Positions 1 through 12,681 of a DNA stretch of 35,357 nucleotides are shown piece after piece. Source of the DNA: Mucidula mucida (Eukaryota > Basidiomycota > Agaricomycetes > Agaricales > Physalacriaceae); NCBI GenBank assembly GCA_015501055.1, contig JADNYV010000353.1, forward strand, positions 1 through 35,357, written 5' to 3'. The position numbers and the translations under genes were made by a program. Numbering within the stretch: position 1 is the first letter of the stretch; each line of letters begins with the position of its first letter. The notes beneath the pieces are model-generated. The model was not told the origin of the DNA. It saw nothing but the letters and a program-made list of their open reading frames with translations, and made no database searches.

Positions 1-3000
1 CCAGCTGGGATAATGGTTCTTGTTCTTGGCTGCGTCTTGCTTATCGCGTTAGACTGGGCTTCGGTGCATGGAATTGGTCACTCCGCACGAGCCAGCTTGG
101 AGCTGAAAGAATGGTGCTATTCCAAGTTGGGTTTTCCTTCTTCTTCTTCGTGGAGAAAAACACTGAACGCTTCTGATAATGTTTACGGAAGGTCCCGACC
201 CAGTAGGCCAAGCCGAACAAATTTGGCGCGCCTTCTCCTTAACTGCTTCGAACAAATCATGCTCTACAAGATAGTCCCCGTGCTATATATCGCCGCCCCC
301 AGGCCGTTCACGACTCTCTGGAAATTATGACACCATTTCGGTCTCCTCGTGAGCTCGTCCTTCCGTAACTTATTCGATCTCAGCTCATTCATTCATATCT
401 AGCCTTTTTCTACAGACTGGTAGCGGACGACGAAATGAAATGCTTATCATGTCCGAGTCCTGCTCTCGCGGGGGGTTGATGATGATGAATTCGCGCCACC
501 TAAGGTCCGCCCGCGTATTCCACCGCGTTGCAAGATATGTATTGGTGTGTACAAGGAAACCGTGCCACTGTTACAAGTATCTTTGGATGTTTGGTCTCGG
601 GGACCGTACTTTCTCATTCGGACAAGGACTCTGGGGTGCCATGGCCAAGTTAACACGGAGCATGAGATCGTCCTTTCCTTGGCGACTTTCGGCCTTACAA
701 TGTAGATCGTGAACTCCTCGTCCAGTTTGACGTTGCTCCTGATCGTGATCATCCAAGTGCAGACTAGACATGAAGCGGTAAGCCTTGTCAAGCTTGAATC
801 AGTAGATACGCTCACTTACCTATGCCATATCGTAGCTGTACACGATCGACTTTCGTACATGACGTCTAGCCAGTTATCGCTCCATGTTCATCCTTTACGG
901 TACGTCACGCTGTACGAATCTTGCGATTGCCGCCCGCTTAAACGGACGGGCGGCGCGCGGTAAAGTTCAAGGTGTTGACGGCGGGTACTGTGGCCAAGGT
1001 GTATATCTTAAACTTGGGTCCGCAAATCATCACCGGTCCGTTTCCACGACGTATTTCTGTTTGGTAGTCCGTGGTATGTCGAGCAGCTTCGCCGTCGGGG
1101 CTTCTGCTCCCGACGAGTCCCTAATAATGGACTTGAGCACCATGATCTCCTCATGTTTAACCGTTACCGCAATAGCTCGGAGGTATGTTTATACCTGTGT
1201 ATACTTACACGGCGTTCATAACCTGCAATCTAGACTTTCATACCAAGTTACTCGTTCCAGCATGCCGTGGCTTGTCTTTACTGACTTGCCGGCTCGCGTT
1301 CAAATTCAGATCTCGGATGCGTACACTATCGGCGGTGTACAGTATGCCATCCGTTTCATTTGATCTCCTTATTCGTTATGGTCTCAATGAAGTGGTGTCC
1401 GATAACGAGGCGGTTCATCTACTGTATCGTTTATAGGCACTCGATTGCGTGATCCATTCGGTGTCGTAGAGATGTCTATGTATCGTTTTTCATCATGCCC
1501 ATTTCCTTGCTTCTCGCTTTGATTCCTCTTTCGTGGTTATTCGTTCAGAATACCTCCTGAACTCACTCTCCGTTTACGAGATTCTCATGTTCCACAGGTA
1601 CATTAATACGTCCTGAACGCTCGATACATTACCACATCCAAGCTCGCCATGCCTACGAGGAACTGATCTATGTCGTGTTGTCGTTTGAAGATCTCTCAGC
1701 TTGAGAATTTATTGAGCAACATGCTTCTCTCAATAGTAGCTTTACGTTCCCAATCGAAAAACTCATGATGTTTTATTGATGTGACTTGCTTGATCTTGTT
1801 ACTCGGTTTCTTCTCCTCGCTGTCTGATACTTCGCGGTATGTTAGGTCCAACATTCGGTAAGTATTGGTGATTCCGACACGTATATTACAGCGCCAACTG
1901 TGTCATCATGAACCAGACCAGCCCGACTTTCGGGACTTACGCGTCGCCTGTGCATACCTACACGGCGTGCTGTGCTTTACCACAACTCGAAGCCTAGCTT
2001 GCCCTACGGCGTACTCTTTTCAGTATCCCGCCCGTTACCCCGAGGTTTCGGCGCTGCCAGCCAACCTGCAGATACACCCCCAGAGTAAATGTCCAGGGTG
2101 GTTATGCCTCGTTCTTTGCGTGTGAGCACTTCCTGGGCGTACTCGCCAGTCGGACCTTGGAGTGAAGCGATCAGTGCCTATTTTTGAGATATGATCCTCC
2201 CCCTTGTATGTCATGCCTCGGTGTTGTAACTGGTCGGCGATTCGCGTTCCGTTTCCCAGTTCACGTATAGTTCACTCCCGCGAACTGTGAAGTGGATTAC
2301 GTGCCCAGTCTTTTCGAAATACCGTACGTGAGTCGCGTTCTTCTATCAGAGATGGTGGGAACTCTCACTCGTCGTTGTACCGGTTAGCGCGCGTGTACGA
2401 GCTTGATACCTTATATTCGGTTCACAATGCGCCCCCGGCCCGCTGCTCTCGGAAGCGTCGTTCCCAGGCCAGTACAATGTAACTTTGCGACAGCTCGAGC
2501 CTCTAGGCAACCACGAAAGAACTTTTCTTTTTCTGGGCATATTACCTTTGACGCCCACTGCCACACACGCCTTCCATCACTGGCGTGATTGCAGTGATAA
2601 ACGGAGATGGGCGTATGATGGATTCAGCCACAATGACCGAGGCAATGTCATCTTCTTGAGCCGTTCTATTTCTGCCCAAGGTGCATACATTGTAAACAAA
2701 ACATAGTACTTCGCTGTGAGAAACGCCACAATCCAACTTGTTCGCGACCGGAGGTTCGAGCACTGCGTGTCCGAGGATAGGCGTGAGTGATCAGCAGCAA
2801 CTGACAGGGCTGACACCTCCTGCACCCTGGCAACCGTCGAACGACCCTAAGCCTCCCATTCAACAACGGCGAGATCTCCTTGAGCGTATGCCCGTATAAT
2901 TCGGGCCTCCAGTCCGAACCGGTTCAAATGCGGCGGAGAGCGACACTTGGGGATAGTAAGCGGGTGGATGCGAGTAGCATTCAGATGGTAAGAAGCGTGC

Positions 3001-4657
3001 GCCACATATTCTACAGTGAGGTGTAGCTTCCTGATGCTTCACCGACTCGGGCCGGACACTTGGATATGACTATCTGGGGAACAAGGAATGTATAGGACTA
3101 CTCGTGAGCTCTGGACGACACGCTGATGTCTAGTAGACGGCGTCAATAGGTCTGGAAGCGCATCTTGTGATAGGAAAGTGGCGCTCCAGAACAAATAAAG
3201 TAAACAGTAGCCGACTTCTCCCGCACTGGACCAGGTATCGGACGCCTTGACAACTCTGTATCATCGTATGATTCAGATGTCTCCGAGATGTACGCGACGT
3301 ATGCAGTGGAGCTGCCAATACGTAGCTCTAGACCATTATTTGTGTCTGATGGTTATGGTTTCCTGACGTTTACTTGACCGTTACTGAGTGCTTTCACGGT
3401 GACTATGGAAGGTGAACTGATAAGGTGTGAATGCTGGAGGGTGTGAGAGCACGAACTGGCATCGAATAATATTATATAAAAACGAAGCAGCGGCATTGCG
3501 CTACGTAGTAATCAAGAATCAGAAAAACGAACGTCGTTTTGTTGCATGTTTGCGTTCGACGTGAAAAAGCGAATTTCTTCCGTGGAAACCTGTGACGCCA
3601 CTCCGTCATCTCCTTAGTGGTACGGAGGAGCGAAAGTCAGAATCGAGACCGAAACTGACTGATGGGCGACAAGCGCGAGTAGGTACGATACATTCTCTGG
3701 ATCGCGCTAAAGAGGAGAACAGGTCAGAGTCATAGCCAAATGGGAAGAGGACCACAGAACGACTTGGTAAGGTAAAAGGTCGAACAATGGCGGTGTGATG
3801 TGCTTTGACATCACTATGTAAAGTTAGGCTTCACAGAAGATTTTTGTTCCCGTAGACACCACAGTGAACGCGCCTTTTCCCTCGTTAAACATTTTGTATC
3901 CGAGGGTCCGAACCGCCTTGGAGTGCATGGCGGGCGGAAGCGATAGTCGTGCTAGGCGATGTTTAGTCTACGTACTCCTATTGCGATTACAATCACACAG
4001 CCGCTGCAAAGTTGGTTGTGGAAGAAAGGAGACGTGAGAGAGGAAAAGCACGGAAAAATTCCAAAGTGATGACCTTTTTTTTGTAGGGCGACTCGAGACT
4101 TGAGAGTACAGAGTGTCTAGCATGCAGTGTGTAGGTGACCGTGCATCACAAAAGGTCTGCCGAGCGTTCCGACTTGTAAAAATAACACGTCGATCGAAGC
4201 CAAGCATGCACGTAACGCACGCGTCTCGTCCCGTCCAGGCACCCTTCCACCACGAGCATGGCGTTCTTTACCCGCGCAGGCGTTCTACGCCCCATAGCTC
4301 TTGTACACCCACCACTGGTCTAACGATATATCGACATTCCTTTACACTCTACATTACTCAACCACTAGCAAGCTAGAGCGCCCGTACCTGCCATGGCAGG
4401 CCACTATAGGACTGTATCAACTAAAGAGGAGGGAAATGGAATGCAGACATTGTCGCTCCCGCCGACTCCCCTCCCTAGGACGTCTGAGACCGAGGACGAG
4501 TTAATCGATTTGGTGTGTCCGCTTTCTCTTCGTAAAATATATCATTTTACTGATAACCGTGTAGTATCGCAATGATGAAGCGGGCTACACGTCAAGTGGG
4601 AGTAACGTCGCGCTAACACGCGCTCAGCTTACCGAACGGCGTCTGGCCAAGAATGGT
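1..4657. other. Long stretch without a supportable gene
   Basis: I see no gene, RNA or intact mobile element here. Several frames stay open for 80-100 codons (for example about 430-705 and 2407-2706 on the plus strand), but runs of this length are expected by chance in this much sequence of roughly even base composition. None has a recognisable domain, and I could not build a spliced model around any of them. The last few hundred bases must include the promoter of the glucanase gene that starts at 4658; no clear TATA box was seen. Decayed mobile-element sequence is possible but cannot be shown by eye. Confidence 0.5.
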
Positions 4658-6846
4658 ATGAAGTCCAAGTCTAAGCTTGGCATCTCATCGTCGCAAGGAT
4701 ACCTATCCAATCCACGCAGGAGGCGGATCATTATCATATGTGTCTGCATCCTTGTCGTCGTTGCAGTTGCCGTGGCTGTCCCTGTCGCGATTATGTCTGC
4801 GAAGAACCAGGACTCTTCGAGCTCCGGCTCGTCAGGAAGCAAGAGCAATGGTCCTAGTAGCGGGACTGACGGGAGTTTAGTGACGATGGGCAATGGGACT
4901 ACTTTCACGTATGCAAATTCTTTTGGTGGTGACTGGCGGGAGGACCCTTCCGATCCTTTCGCGCCAGGAGGGAAGGCGCAAAGTTGGGGGAAACGCATCG
5001 GCGAGGATGAGTGGGTGTGGGGTGAGGATATCATACGCGGCGTCAATCTTGGGTGCGTTTAAATGATCCAAATGAATGTCTTTACTAACGTTCTTAGTGG
5101 CTGGCTCGGTTCGTTTCTTATCTCCTTCTCGACCGTCGCCTAACACTTGGGTAGTAACGGAACCATTCATCGTCCCGGCGCTCTATGAAAAGTACGTCGA
5201 CAAAACTAACATTGCTGTCTTCGACGAATGGACGCTTGCCCTCGCCATGGGTGAGAATCTTGCGAAGGATATGGAAGAACACTACAGCACGTTCATTGTT
5301 CGCACTCACCTATTCTGCCTAAGCAAACCAACTAATGTAATCGTCTAGACGGAACAAGACATCGCTGAGATTGCAGGCGCAGGACTGAACTGGGTCCGTA
5401 TTCCTATCGGCTTCTGGGCCATCGAGACCATGAACGACGAACCCTTCCTTGTCGGAACGTCTTGGTCCTATTTCCTCAAAGCCATTGAATGGTGTCGCAA
5501 ATACGGAGTCCGTATTTATCTCGATCTGCACGCCCTTCCTGGAAGTCAAAACGGGTGGAACCACTCTGGCAAGGCAGGGAGCGTCAACTTGTCTGTGTTA
5601 TTTATGCTTTGTGTCGCCCATCTCTCACCCGCCATCTAGCATGAACGGCGTCATGGGCATCGCGAATGCCCAAAGGACGCTCACCTACCTTCGGATAATA
5701 ACAGAGTTCGTCAGCCAGGAACAGTATCGGGATGTAGTCCCAATGTACGTGTCCATGTTTTCTATCGACGGTATGCTCATGCATACATAGGGTCGGCATC
5801 GTCAACGAGATTCTCTGGGGTACCATCGGCAAAGACTCCGTTCAAAGTTTCTACTACGCCGCCTACGAGGCTATGCGGGGCGCGACTGGCGCCGGTAAAG
5901 GCAATGGCCCCTACGTAGTCGTGCATGAGGGATTCCAAGGACCAGCCATATGGGAAGGATTTATGCAAGGCGCCGATCGCCTAGCTTTAGACCAGCATCC
6001 GTATCTGGCGTTTATGAGCGATTACACGAGCACCCTGGATGTCCTAGCGAAGAAGCCCTGTGACTGGGCCGTCGCAACGAACCAGTCCAGCAAGGCTTTT
6101 GGCGTCACGGTGGGAGGCGAATGGAGTGTGGCGATCAATAACTGTGGGAAGTGGCTTAATGGCATCGGTGCACCGTCGGATCCACATTATGACTGCGACA
6201 TGTGGGATGATTGGGCGGTTAGTCGTCTCTATTTCATGTGTGCGCTTTATCTCTGATCTAAGTATATCGTAGTCATATAACGCCACTATTATCACGTCGC
6301 TCAAGTCTGTTGCGCTCGCCTCCATGGACGCTTTACAAAACTTTTTCTTCTGGACATGGAAAATCGGAGACTCGACCGAGCTTGGGCGTTCGTCGTCACC
6401 GATGTGGCATTACCGCCTAGGGTTACAGCGTGGATGGATGCCTGCCGATCCTCGTGAGGCTATCAACCACTGCGGTGGTAGTCAGCTATTCGACGGTTCA
6501 TATGCTGCGTCGGCGACGGGCGACGCGGCAAGCATGCAGCCATCTCCCAGCCTGGCGTTCCCTCCAGCGAAAATCAGCCCGAGTTTTGATGCGACACTGC
6601 TTCCGACATATACCGCGACGGGAACTTTAAAGACTCTGTTTGCGCCTACATTCACCGCGGCGCCAACTGCGACTGTGGGGACAGGGTGGTGGAATGCGGA
6701 AGATAATGGAGGTGCTTATGTCCCGGTGAAGGGGTGCAGTTATCCGAAGTGCGTATAGATGTTCGTCTCGATGGTTTGTATACTGACGCTTATTACTTAG
6801 TGCATGGGACGCGACAGCGGCTCTCCCTACTGGAACGTGTGGGTAG
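4658..6846 (+). CDS. Membrane-anchored exo-beta-1,3-glucanase (glucan 1,3-beta-glucosidase), GH5 family
   Basis: Eight exons: 4658-5052, 5098-5108, 5155-5297, 5349-5590, 5640-5744, 5791-6217, 6273-6748, 6801-6846. They join in frame to a 614-aa protein. The enzyme would release glucose from beta-1,3-glucan ends during cell-wall remodelling. Residues 1-23 are basic and cytosolic-looking (RRRR at 20-23), followed by one hydrophobic segment (about 24-47) and a Ser/Gly linker, which suggests a type II membrane protein with the catalytic domain outside. Family motifs are present: NLGGWL at 130-135, NWVRIPIGFWA in exon 4, the DLHALPGSQNGWNHSG stretch, Glu305 in IVNE as probable acid/base, and Glu409 in GGEWS as probable nucleophile, about 100 residues apart as in GH5 glucanases. 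Exon 2 is only 11 nt. The domain is complete with no frameshift. The exact GH5 subfamily is inferred. Confidence 0.93.
5098..5108 (+). other. 11-nt microexon of the glucanase gene
   Basis: This microexon lies between a 45-nt intron (5053-5097, GTGCGT...TTCTTAG) and a 46-nt intron (5109-5154, GTTCGT...GGGTAG). It supplies the last base of Gly132, the codons for Gly-Trp-Leu and the first base of Val136. Together with its neighbours it makes the NLGGWLVTEPF motif that begins the catalytic domain of this family. Leaving it out shifts the frame and removes the motif. Confidence 0.85.
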
Positions 6847-7071
6847 GTGTGTAAGTATATGGATGAGGAGTATCTTGGACGGACTCATACTTTCTTGTTT
6901 TGTCTGGGTTTCAGACGCGGATTTTTATTGGACTAGACTAGATTAGAGTAAGACAAAGTTGTTGTCAGTAATGTATCGTTATAGAGGCTTACTTGCGCCT
7001 ATTAATGCTGAACGCTTTGTGAAGCGCACTGAGGTCTTTGCTACTGATGTTCTGAAATGAGGGCAGCGTAT

Positions 7072-7151
7072 GTCAGTATCGATTAGGGGTTAAATCACCT
7101 CGTTGTGGGCGACAATCCGAGGAGCCACTGGTTCGATTCCAGTTACCGACA
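7072..7151 (+). tRNA. tRNA-His(GTG) candidate with an 8-nt intron
   Basis: The folded cloverleaf has an acceptor stem 7072-7078 with 7144-7150 (six of seven pairs; A7075 opposite C7147 is a mismatch), a D stem GATT/AATC around a GG-containing loop, an anticodon stem CCTCG (7098-7102) with CGAGG (7118-7122), and a T stem ACTGG/CCAGT around TTCGATT. The anticodon loop is too long unless 7109-7116 is removed as a canonical intron one base after the anticodon GTG (7105-7107). The discriminator base is A7151, as in eukaryotic tRNA-His. The B box at 7130-7140 matches GGTTCGANTCC, and a T6 run lies 22 nt downstream. The mismatch leaves a small chance that it is a decayed copy. Confidence 0.75.
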
Positions 7152-7172
7152 GTAAAAATATAGGCAATTATC

Positions 7173-7178
7173 TTTTTT
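7173..7178 (+). terminator. Pol III terminator for tRNA-His
   Basis: A run of six T on the plus strand just after the tRNA 3' end; T4 or longer is the normal RNA polymerase III stop signal. Confidence 0.7.
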
Positions 7179-8027
7179 GTTGTTGCATGTGTCGTACGTC
7201 CACTATGTTATCGTTGATCAACGTGCGTAGTGAACGACAGTACATACTACACAGCGCCGCCCGTCGGCCCGCCGCCACAGTACGCCATCACGTGAAGCAG
7301 AGTACCGGTAAGGTTTATTTCGCCACCTTGAAATCTCGCATACTTATTCATGGCAACCTCATGGAACTCCTTGGGTTCCAAACTGCTCCTGATGGTTTCG
7401 ATACTAGTGATTATGAGAGGAACAATGCGGCGCGGCTGTACCGTCACTCTTTGTCTCATCGCTAGAGCGGCGTTCTGGACTTCATCAATATAAATAATGT
7501 GATTTGTGTCGCGCAGTTTCCATTCTGCGACGCGAAAGCGTGAAATGCCTTTTGACGATGACATCACCGTAATACAGACTTCCCCTCCTCGGAGTCCTCC
7601 TGACACTACACGAGACAGTCCGGCCACTCTTCGAACACGTTGACAAGCTCAAGCATCACGCTTCCACGATGTGGACTCGTGTCATGTTCCACGTAGGCCG
7701 CTCGCCGAGATCAAAAAACCACGTGCGGCTCATTTACAGCAATTTTCCAGCTATGACTCTTGTTTAGACACTTGCATGTGCTCGCGCCTTTCCATTCTCT
7801 ATCCCGAATTTGCCTATAACGGCGGGCTAGCATGGTTGAAATTGCATATGGGTCAACTAGACTAATGACTAGGTTCTGTAAGCCGAGGCTGTCGGTAAAC
7901 GATAGGTTGTAGATGATAATGTGAGATAGTTGGGTGCGTTTAATGGAGCGTACGTGTTATAAAGAAATGGGTGATACAATTGCTAATGAATGTAGATGGC
8001 ATTGGATAGGTCGTCGAATCGTGAAGA
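7179..8027. other. Intergenic, no supportable gene
   Basis: This stretch lies between tRNA-His and the 3' end of DUF6699 copy A. A 126-codon minus-strand frame (7247-7627) has no recognisable domain and is within the range expected by chance. I see no repeat or RNA gene here. Confidence 0.4.
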
Positions 8028-9943
8028 TCATTGGTCGTACGCGTCCTAATATGGTTCATTAGCCGGAATTTATGTTTCGGAGAAAAGGCACTTACGCCAA
8101 AGCGAAGCTCGTTCGAACGGTCCTGGACTACCCGTACAACCCACCTCTCGAAGGTTAGATGCTTCAGGTCCGCGAAGAACACATTTCCTTGCAACAAGTC
8201 GATGTGCTTGTAGCCCAGCCGCCTCGCCTGATCCGGATTCCTCAAGCCCTTGCATCTCTCGTTGAACCAATACTGGAACGACGGCGTTTTGATGAGGCTG
8301 GCATACTTGACTAAATCCTCGTCGTTCAGAAGCCGGTCAAACATGTCGTAGATGGCGCAGAAGACGTCGTTGAGCCACAATCCGTCGCGCTTGAAAAGAT
8401 TGGCTGGACGTAGTGTGAATAATCATGATGCATGTGGAGTATCATGTCTTTGACGACGGTGTGTGGGGAAACTGGCTTGCGCCAGTCTGCGAGTGTGATG
8501 GGGACATAGCGTCCTTGAGCTGCGTCCCACAGTTCGATCCTGTGCTCGTCGTCCATCGGATTCTTGGAGATGTCGAATCGAACAGCAAGCTTCTTCTTAT
8601 TGATACCGGACGGAGTACGGAAAGCGATCTCCCGTCTCTGAAGCAATTCGTTCAGGATGGGGGACGCGGACCTGGTGGGCAATATGATCAGTATTGCATC
8701 AATCATTACACGACGAGGTTTGGCGCACTGGGAATGAGTACTTCAGTATCAGTCTGAGCGCCGCTCCGTCTGTCTCTGCCCCTAGGTCGTTCTTCGTCGC
8801 GACTCCGGTGACGGTCATGGTCTCGAGTACCATGCTCGCGATGCTCACGGTGTTTACTCGTCGACGCCTCCTTCGCCTTGTCCTTCTCTTTCGCCTTATC
8901 CTTCTCCTTGCTCTTTCCCTTCCTACTACTCTCTCCCTCCTTGTGGCTTGGTGGCGACTTCGTTCCTGCTTCGCCGGCTTCGGGGCGAACACCTGTGTTG
9001 TCCCGGCGGCGGTCGAAGGTCGTTCTGGATGAGGTTTGGATGGGAAAGCGTAGGTCGGTTGAACAGCATGCACGTTGTACGCGTACTGCAGATTTGGAGG
9101 AATTGGCACGCCTGGAGGATATACCGGCGCATGCGACGCGTGTGTACTTGAATCTAGGTCGGTTAGTTAAGCCAAGCCCATCAACGTAACGTCAGCGACT
9201 TACGACGAGGCTTCGAAGGGAAGGCGTGGTGACTTGGGTACGTCGATGGTTGCTGGGAGGGTTCGGTCGATATTGATGGGCTACCAGAGGTGAATGAGTC
9301 GCAAATATTTGGTAATCCGACTAAACCCACTTACGCCATCCAGATGGTTGCATCGATGGAGGATTCCGGTGGGAGGGCGTCGCCATTCTTGATGGCGGTC
9401 TCGGCGTGTGAGTACCCACTATGCAGCGGGCCGATCAGAAACCCCTTTCAGAGTGTGGCGTAAATACGTCTTACCAGCATCCTCCATAACCTCAACGGGA
9501 CTAGCCCGGGATAACTTTCTCGGACGCGGTGCGAAAAGTGCTGCGCGTTCACGGTCACCTCAAGTCATATTTATTGGGTAGCCAAGACGCACGAATCTTC
9601 ACGGGGTCATCTGGCGGCGGCGATGGCTTCAAAATGCCCTTCAATGGCTCTATCGGCGACCAATCAGTTCAATACCACGAGAGCGCAGACACTCAGACTT
9701 ACTGTATGAGTTCGCCCGTTGCCTGGAATGATGTGCTGATGATGTAGCAGCAGCCGAGCTTTCAGTGGTCGACGACTCCATACGGGATCGAGAATGGAAA
9801 TGAAACGGCATATCGCCCGAATCCGCCGACGAAGGATATGACTGCAGAGGGAGTTCTATCGGTGTTGGTAAAATCGCAACCGGTAGGGCGACTGTTCGAA
9901 ACTTTGGCGTATGTGGAACTTCTTTGGACGAAAACCAGCGCAT
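8028..9943 (-). pseudogene. DUF6699-like gene copy A, nine exons, broken by four 1-base deletions
   Basis: Exons on the minus strand: 9703-9943, 9593-9649, 9475-9540, 9335-9418, 9204-9280, 8729-9153, 8096-8671, 8028-8045. A further split of the first exon was not found. Every intron sits in phase 1 except the last (phase 0). The start is ATG 9943 (MRWFSSK). The N-terminal half is Pro/Ser-rich and probably disordered; a Lys/Glu-rich run follows, then the globular domain ending in GYKHIDLLQGNVFFADL, and a terminal mini-exon DAYDQ. Compared with the near-identical body of copy C/D, one base is missing in exon 9204-9280 (77 against 78 nt), one in 8729-9153 (near 8950) and two in 8096-8671 (a G5 run near 8656 against G6, and near 8404). 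The frame is therefore lost before the domain. Real decay or assembly error are both possible. The DUF6699 assignment is from recall of the family pattern; function is unknown. Confidence 0.7.
8104..9715. repeat. Dispersed duplicate, partner of 21811-23382
   Basis: The two segments align almost base for base, including introns, with scattered substitutions and single-base deletions on this side. Similarity stops sharply at the left and right limits. It covers copy A from the tail of its first exon to its domain exon. Confidence 0.85.
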
Positions 9944-12681
9944 GAAGCACAAGAAATTAGGCGATGGCGGGATAGGATAGATTAATCGCGGAAGTTGGGA
10001 AAGTATGGACGTTAAGGGCGTGGCGGGTCGTAAGGGAGGAGAGAGATAAGGGCGGCCTACGGCGTCGATGTCAACCTGGAAGGGGGGAAGAGGCGGCTGC
10101 CTACCTGGTCGTGATCACCCCAATCGACTTTTGACGAAGGTCACCGTCAAGAAGTCACTTTCAAACACGTTGCCGTGCCCTTCGAGCAAGCTTTATGTGC
10201 CGAAGCGAGACGAAGGGAGTGTCAACACGAGGTCATACACGCGTGCATCTCCTCCCTGGTCTTCCTTCACGTGATGCCTTCGGTGTCAATGCCTTCTATA
10301 CATTCCGATCTCTTCCTTTTCCCCGTCTAGAATCCCGATGGCATACAGACCGTACTCGTTCTCCGATGAATTAGGCATCAGAGGCTTGAGACTGCCGACA
10401 TCTGTAGGACGTACATGGACACTCTAAGCTGGGCTGTTTTGTTCGGAATCGGGAGGTCGCTGCCGCCTCGTGTATGCGAGAAGTGTGATGATGAGTGACG
10501 AGGCAATCGACCCCCCCCTGTGGCTCGTGCCATCATTTGATCGGGGGTGGGGAAATGCATGCAGCGGCCAGGCCATGGCCATGTCCTCAGTCATGTCTCT
10601 ATGGTTGATGGAACATCGGATGCAGTCTTTGGATTCCTCAGACCCAACTGCCGTATCCAGGAAAAACAGACGGGTTTTCTAAGAGCTTCTAACAGTCACC
10701 AAGCTTCGACATGCTGTCTTCTCTCGCGCCATCTCGTGGCTAAATGGAGTGACTTTCTTCCTGCCTTCGTTGTTGAGCCTATCCTGAGCCGTGCCGTGAT
10801 GTCGTGTTCAAACTTCTCACCTCGTTCCGTGATGGACAAGCTTCGTTCGTCGCGCGCTTGTCGAGCCTCATCAAGATATTCACACCTCGACGCTCAACGT
10901 TGACTGAAAGACCCACGTAAGATGACTTGAGATCGGACTGCTCCCCTTCTACAAGTGATGGTGGCGCGTTCCGCGATGTGTGCGTCAAATGACCTCTGGA
11001 TATTTAAACACCCAAGAGATAAGGACACTGGAGTCTATCGGAGTTCCTCCCTATCCGATCTGTGGAGATCTTTGCGGAATTCGGCTCTTTGTGATACAGC
11101 CCTTTCATTGTCCTGGATCACGATTGCCATATGGAGAGGACCTTCCGAATGCGGGCATGAACGTCAATTTCGAGCAAAGAACAAATGACTTCAATACTTG
11201 CTGGGTATTTGTTTCCATCCTGCATACGTCGACTTACCCATACTGATGCACAATGAAATTCGCCTAACTTTTGTGGTCGATCACTACTAGCATACTTTGA
11301 ACCCATACTGGACAGCGAAGGCTATCTAGAGCAAGAAAATTCAGGGAGCAAGTCATCTGAGATTTGAGCCTACGTCCTCTTGAAGCTTCTCCCGCGTATA
11401 TGGAGGACAATTAAGGACAGAACGGGACCGCGACGGAGAGCAGTCGTTGCTGAGCGGCGAGCCTGGTTAAATCGGACCTCCGTAGATACAGGCCCCTCCC
11501 TAAGGGGTCGTGTGTACTCGACGGTCTTTAGAAATCGAAAGCAGTTTGCCATGTCTGGAGTCGCCTGGTCCGCCTGATGTACATGCGGTTAACGCTTCAT
11601 AAACACGAGGCTTGAAAGGACAACACGAAACGAAGGAACGTCCTATATCCGAGTCAAGCAATTGTACTTCCAAAACAACGTCCTTTACTCACGACATTCG
11701 GACCGTCACTGACAGATCGTAGGGGACGGAGCGACAGCGTGCGAGGCTAATACCCAACATCACCACGGGCGACTGGCCTTTCCTCCTTTCGGCAAGATTG
11801 AGGGAACGAGTATCGAGGAGTACAGTCGAGCTCTTTATATACAACATTAGCCGAAAGAAGTTGGAAAAGTCTCCACAGCGGAATTCCTACGCTTGTATAC
11901 TCCTTTTATAGTATCAGGGACCGTTGAATATCCACGAGTGCGCCCCACGTGAGTCGCTTCTAACACAAAAGTCATAGCTGTAACAGGTGTTAACAGAAAA
12001 GGTCACCAAAAGAGCACTGAGGATGTACCCGACAAGCGCAGCTACCCCATGATGAATACTAGCTGCTCTTCCGTTGTCGTGGCGTTCAACCAAAGACGAT
12101 TATGTCACGGCATCGGCCGAGCAGCGGTGCCTGCGTTAGCAAACACGAGTAAATAGCGCTCTCATAACCTCCATTTTTCCAAGCATTCTAGTTCCATGCG
12201 ATCTTCGTCGAGTCTGATTCAGGGCGCTTACGGATTTGGTCGCACTCGTCAGCACGATGTCGCTACATGGTACTAGTAATGCGTCCCAGGGGCGAAGCTA
12301 CGTCCAATGCCGAGTGTATTGTAGGTACAACGGCGTGCGCGGGTTTATTACTGCCGCAAGTCCAGATGAGATATAATGTACAGTGACAGTACTCCATATC
12401 CCTCCGACATAGTAAGGGTAAGGTTTTATATAATTAGACAGGTAGGCAAAGGTAAGTCGCGCAAAAGAAAAGCGGAGACGAGTCGATCGAGATTACGCCA
12501 ACAGAGACAATAAGTACACGGTTTACCATGCCCTTTATCTTGCCAAGCATCGGAAGCAGCATCGCTGGTGAGTGAGAACCTAACATCGGGCTGGATCTTC
12601 TGTTCGTTTGATTCAAAGGTTTACATGAAACTCGGATATTGACTACATACTAAGTACACAGAAGGAAATCGACGTCAAAAC
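9944..12681. other. 2.7-kb stretch without a supportable gene
   Basis: Only short frames occur (at most about 118 codons), with no domain, no workable spliced model and no RNA gene. It must hold the promoter of copy A near 9944-10200. I could not find there the TATA box or AGAACA-N14-TGTTCT element seen upstream of the array copies. Confidence 0.4.

Noticed and set aside
430..705. Plus-strand frame open for about 90 codons, coding-like in look
   Set aside because: It has no start codon near its beginning, no domain and no workable splice partners; several runs this long are expected by chance in the window.
2407..2706. Plus-strand open run of 100 codons
   Set aside because: Same reasons; no family resemblance and no flanking exons found.
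7247..7627. 126-codon minus-strand frame
   Set aside because: No recognisable motif, and its length is not significant over six frames of 35 kb.
8425..9032. Plus-strand frames opposite DUF6699 copy A (also 22085-22814 opposite C/D)
   Set aside because: They are antisense shadows of the minus-strand exons; splice sites and paralogue conservation support the minus strand.
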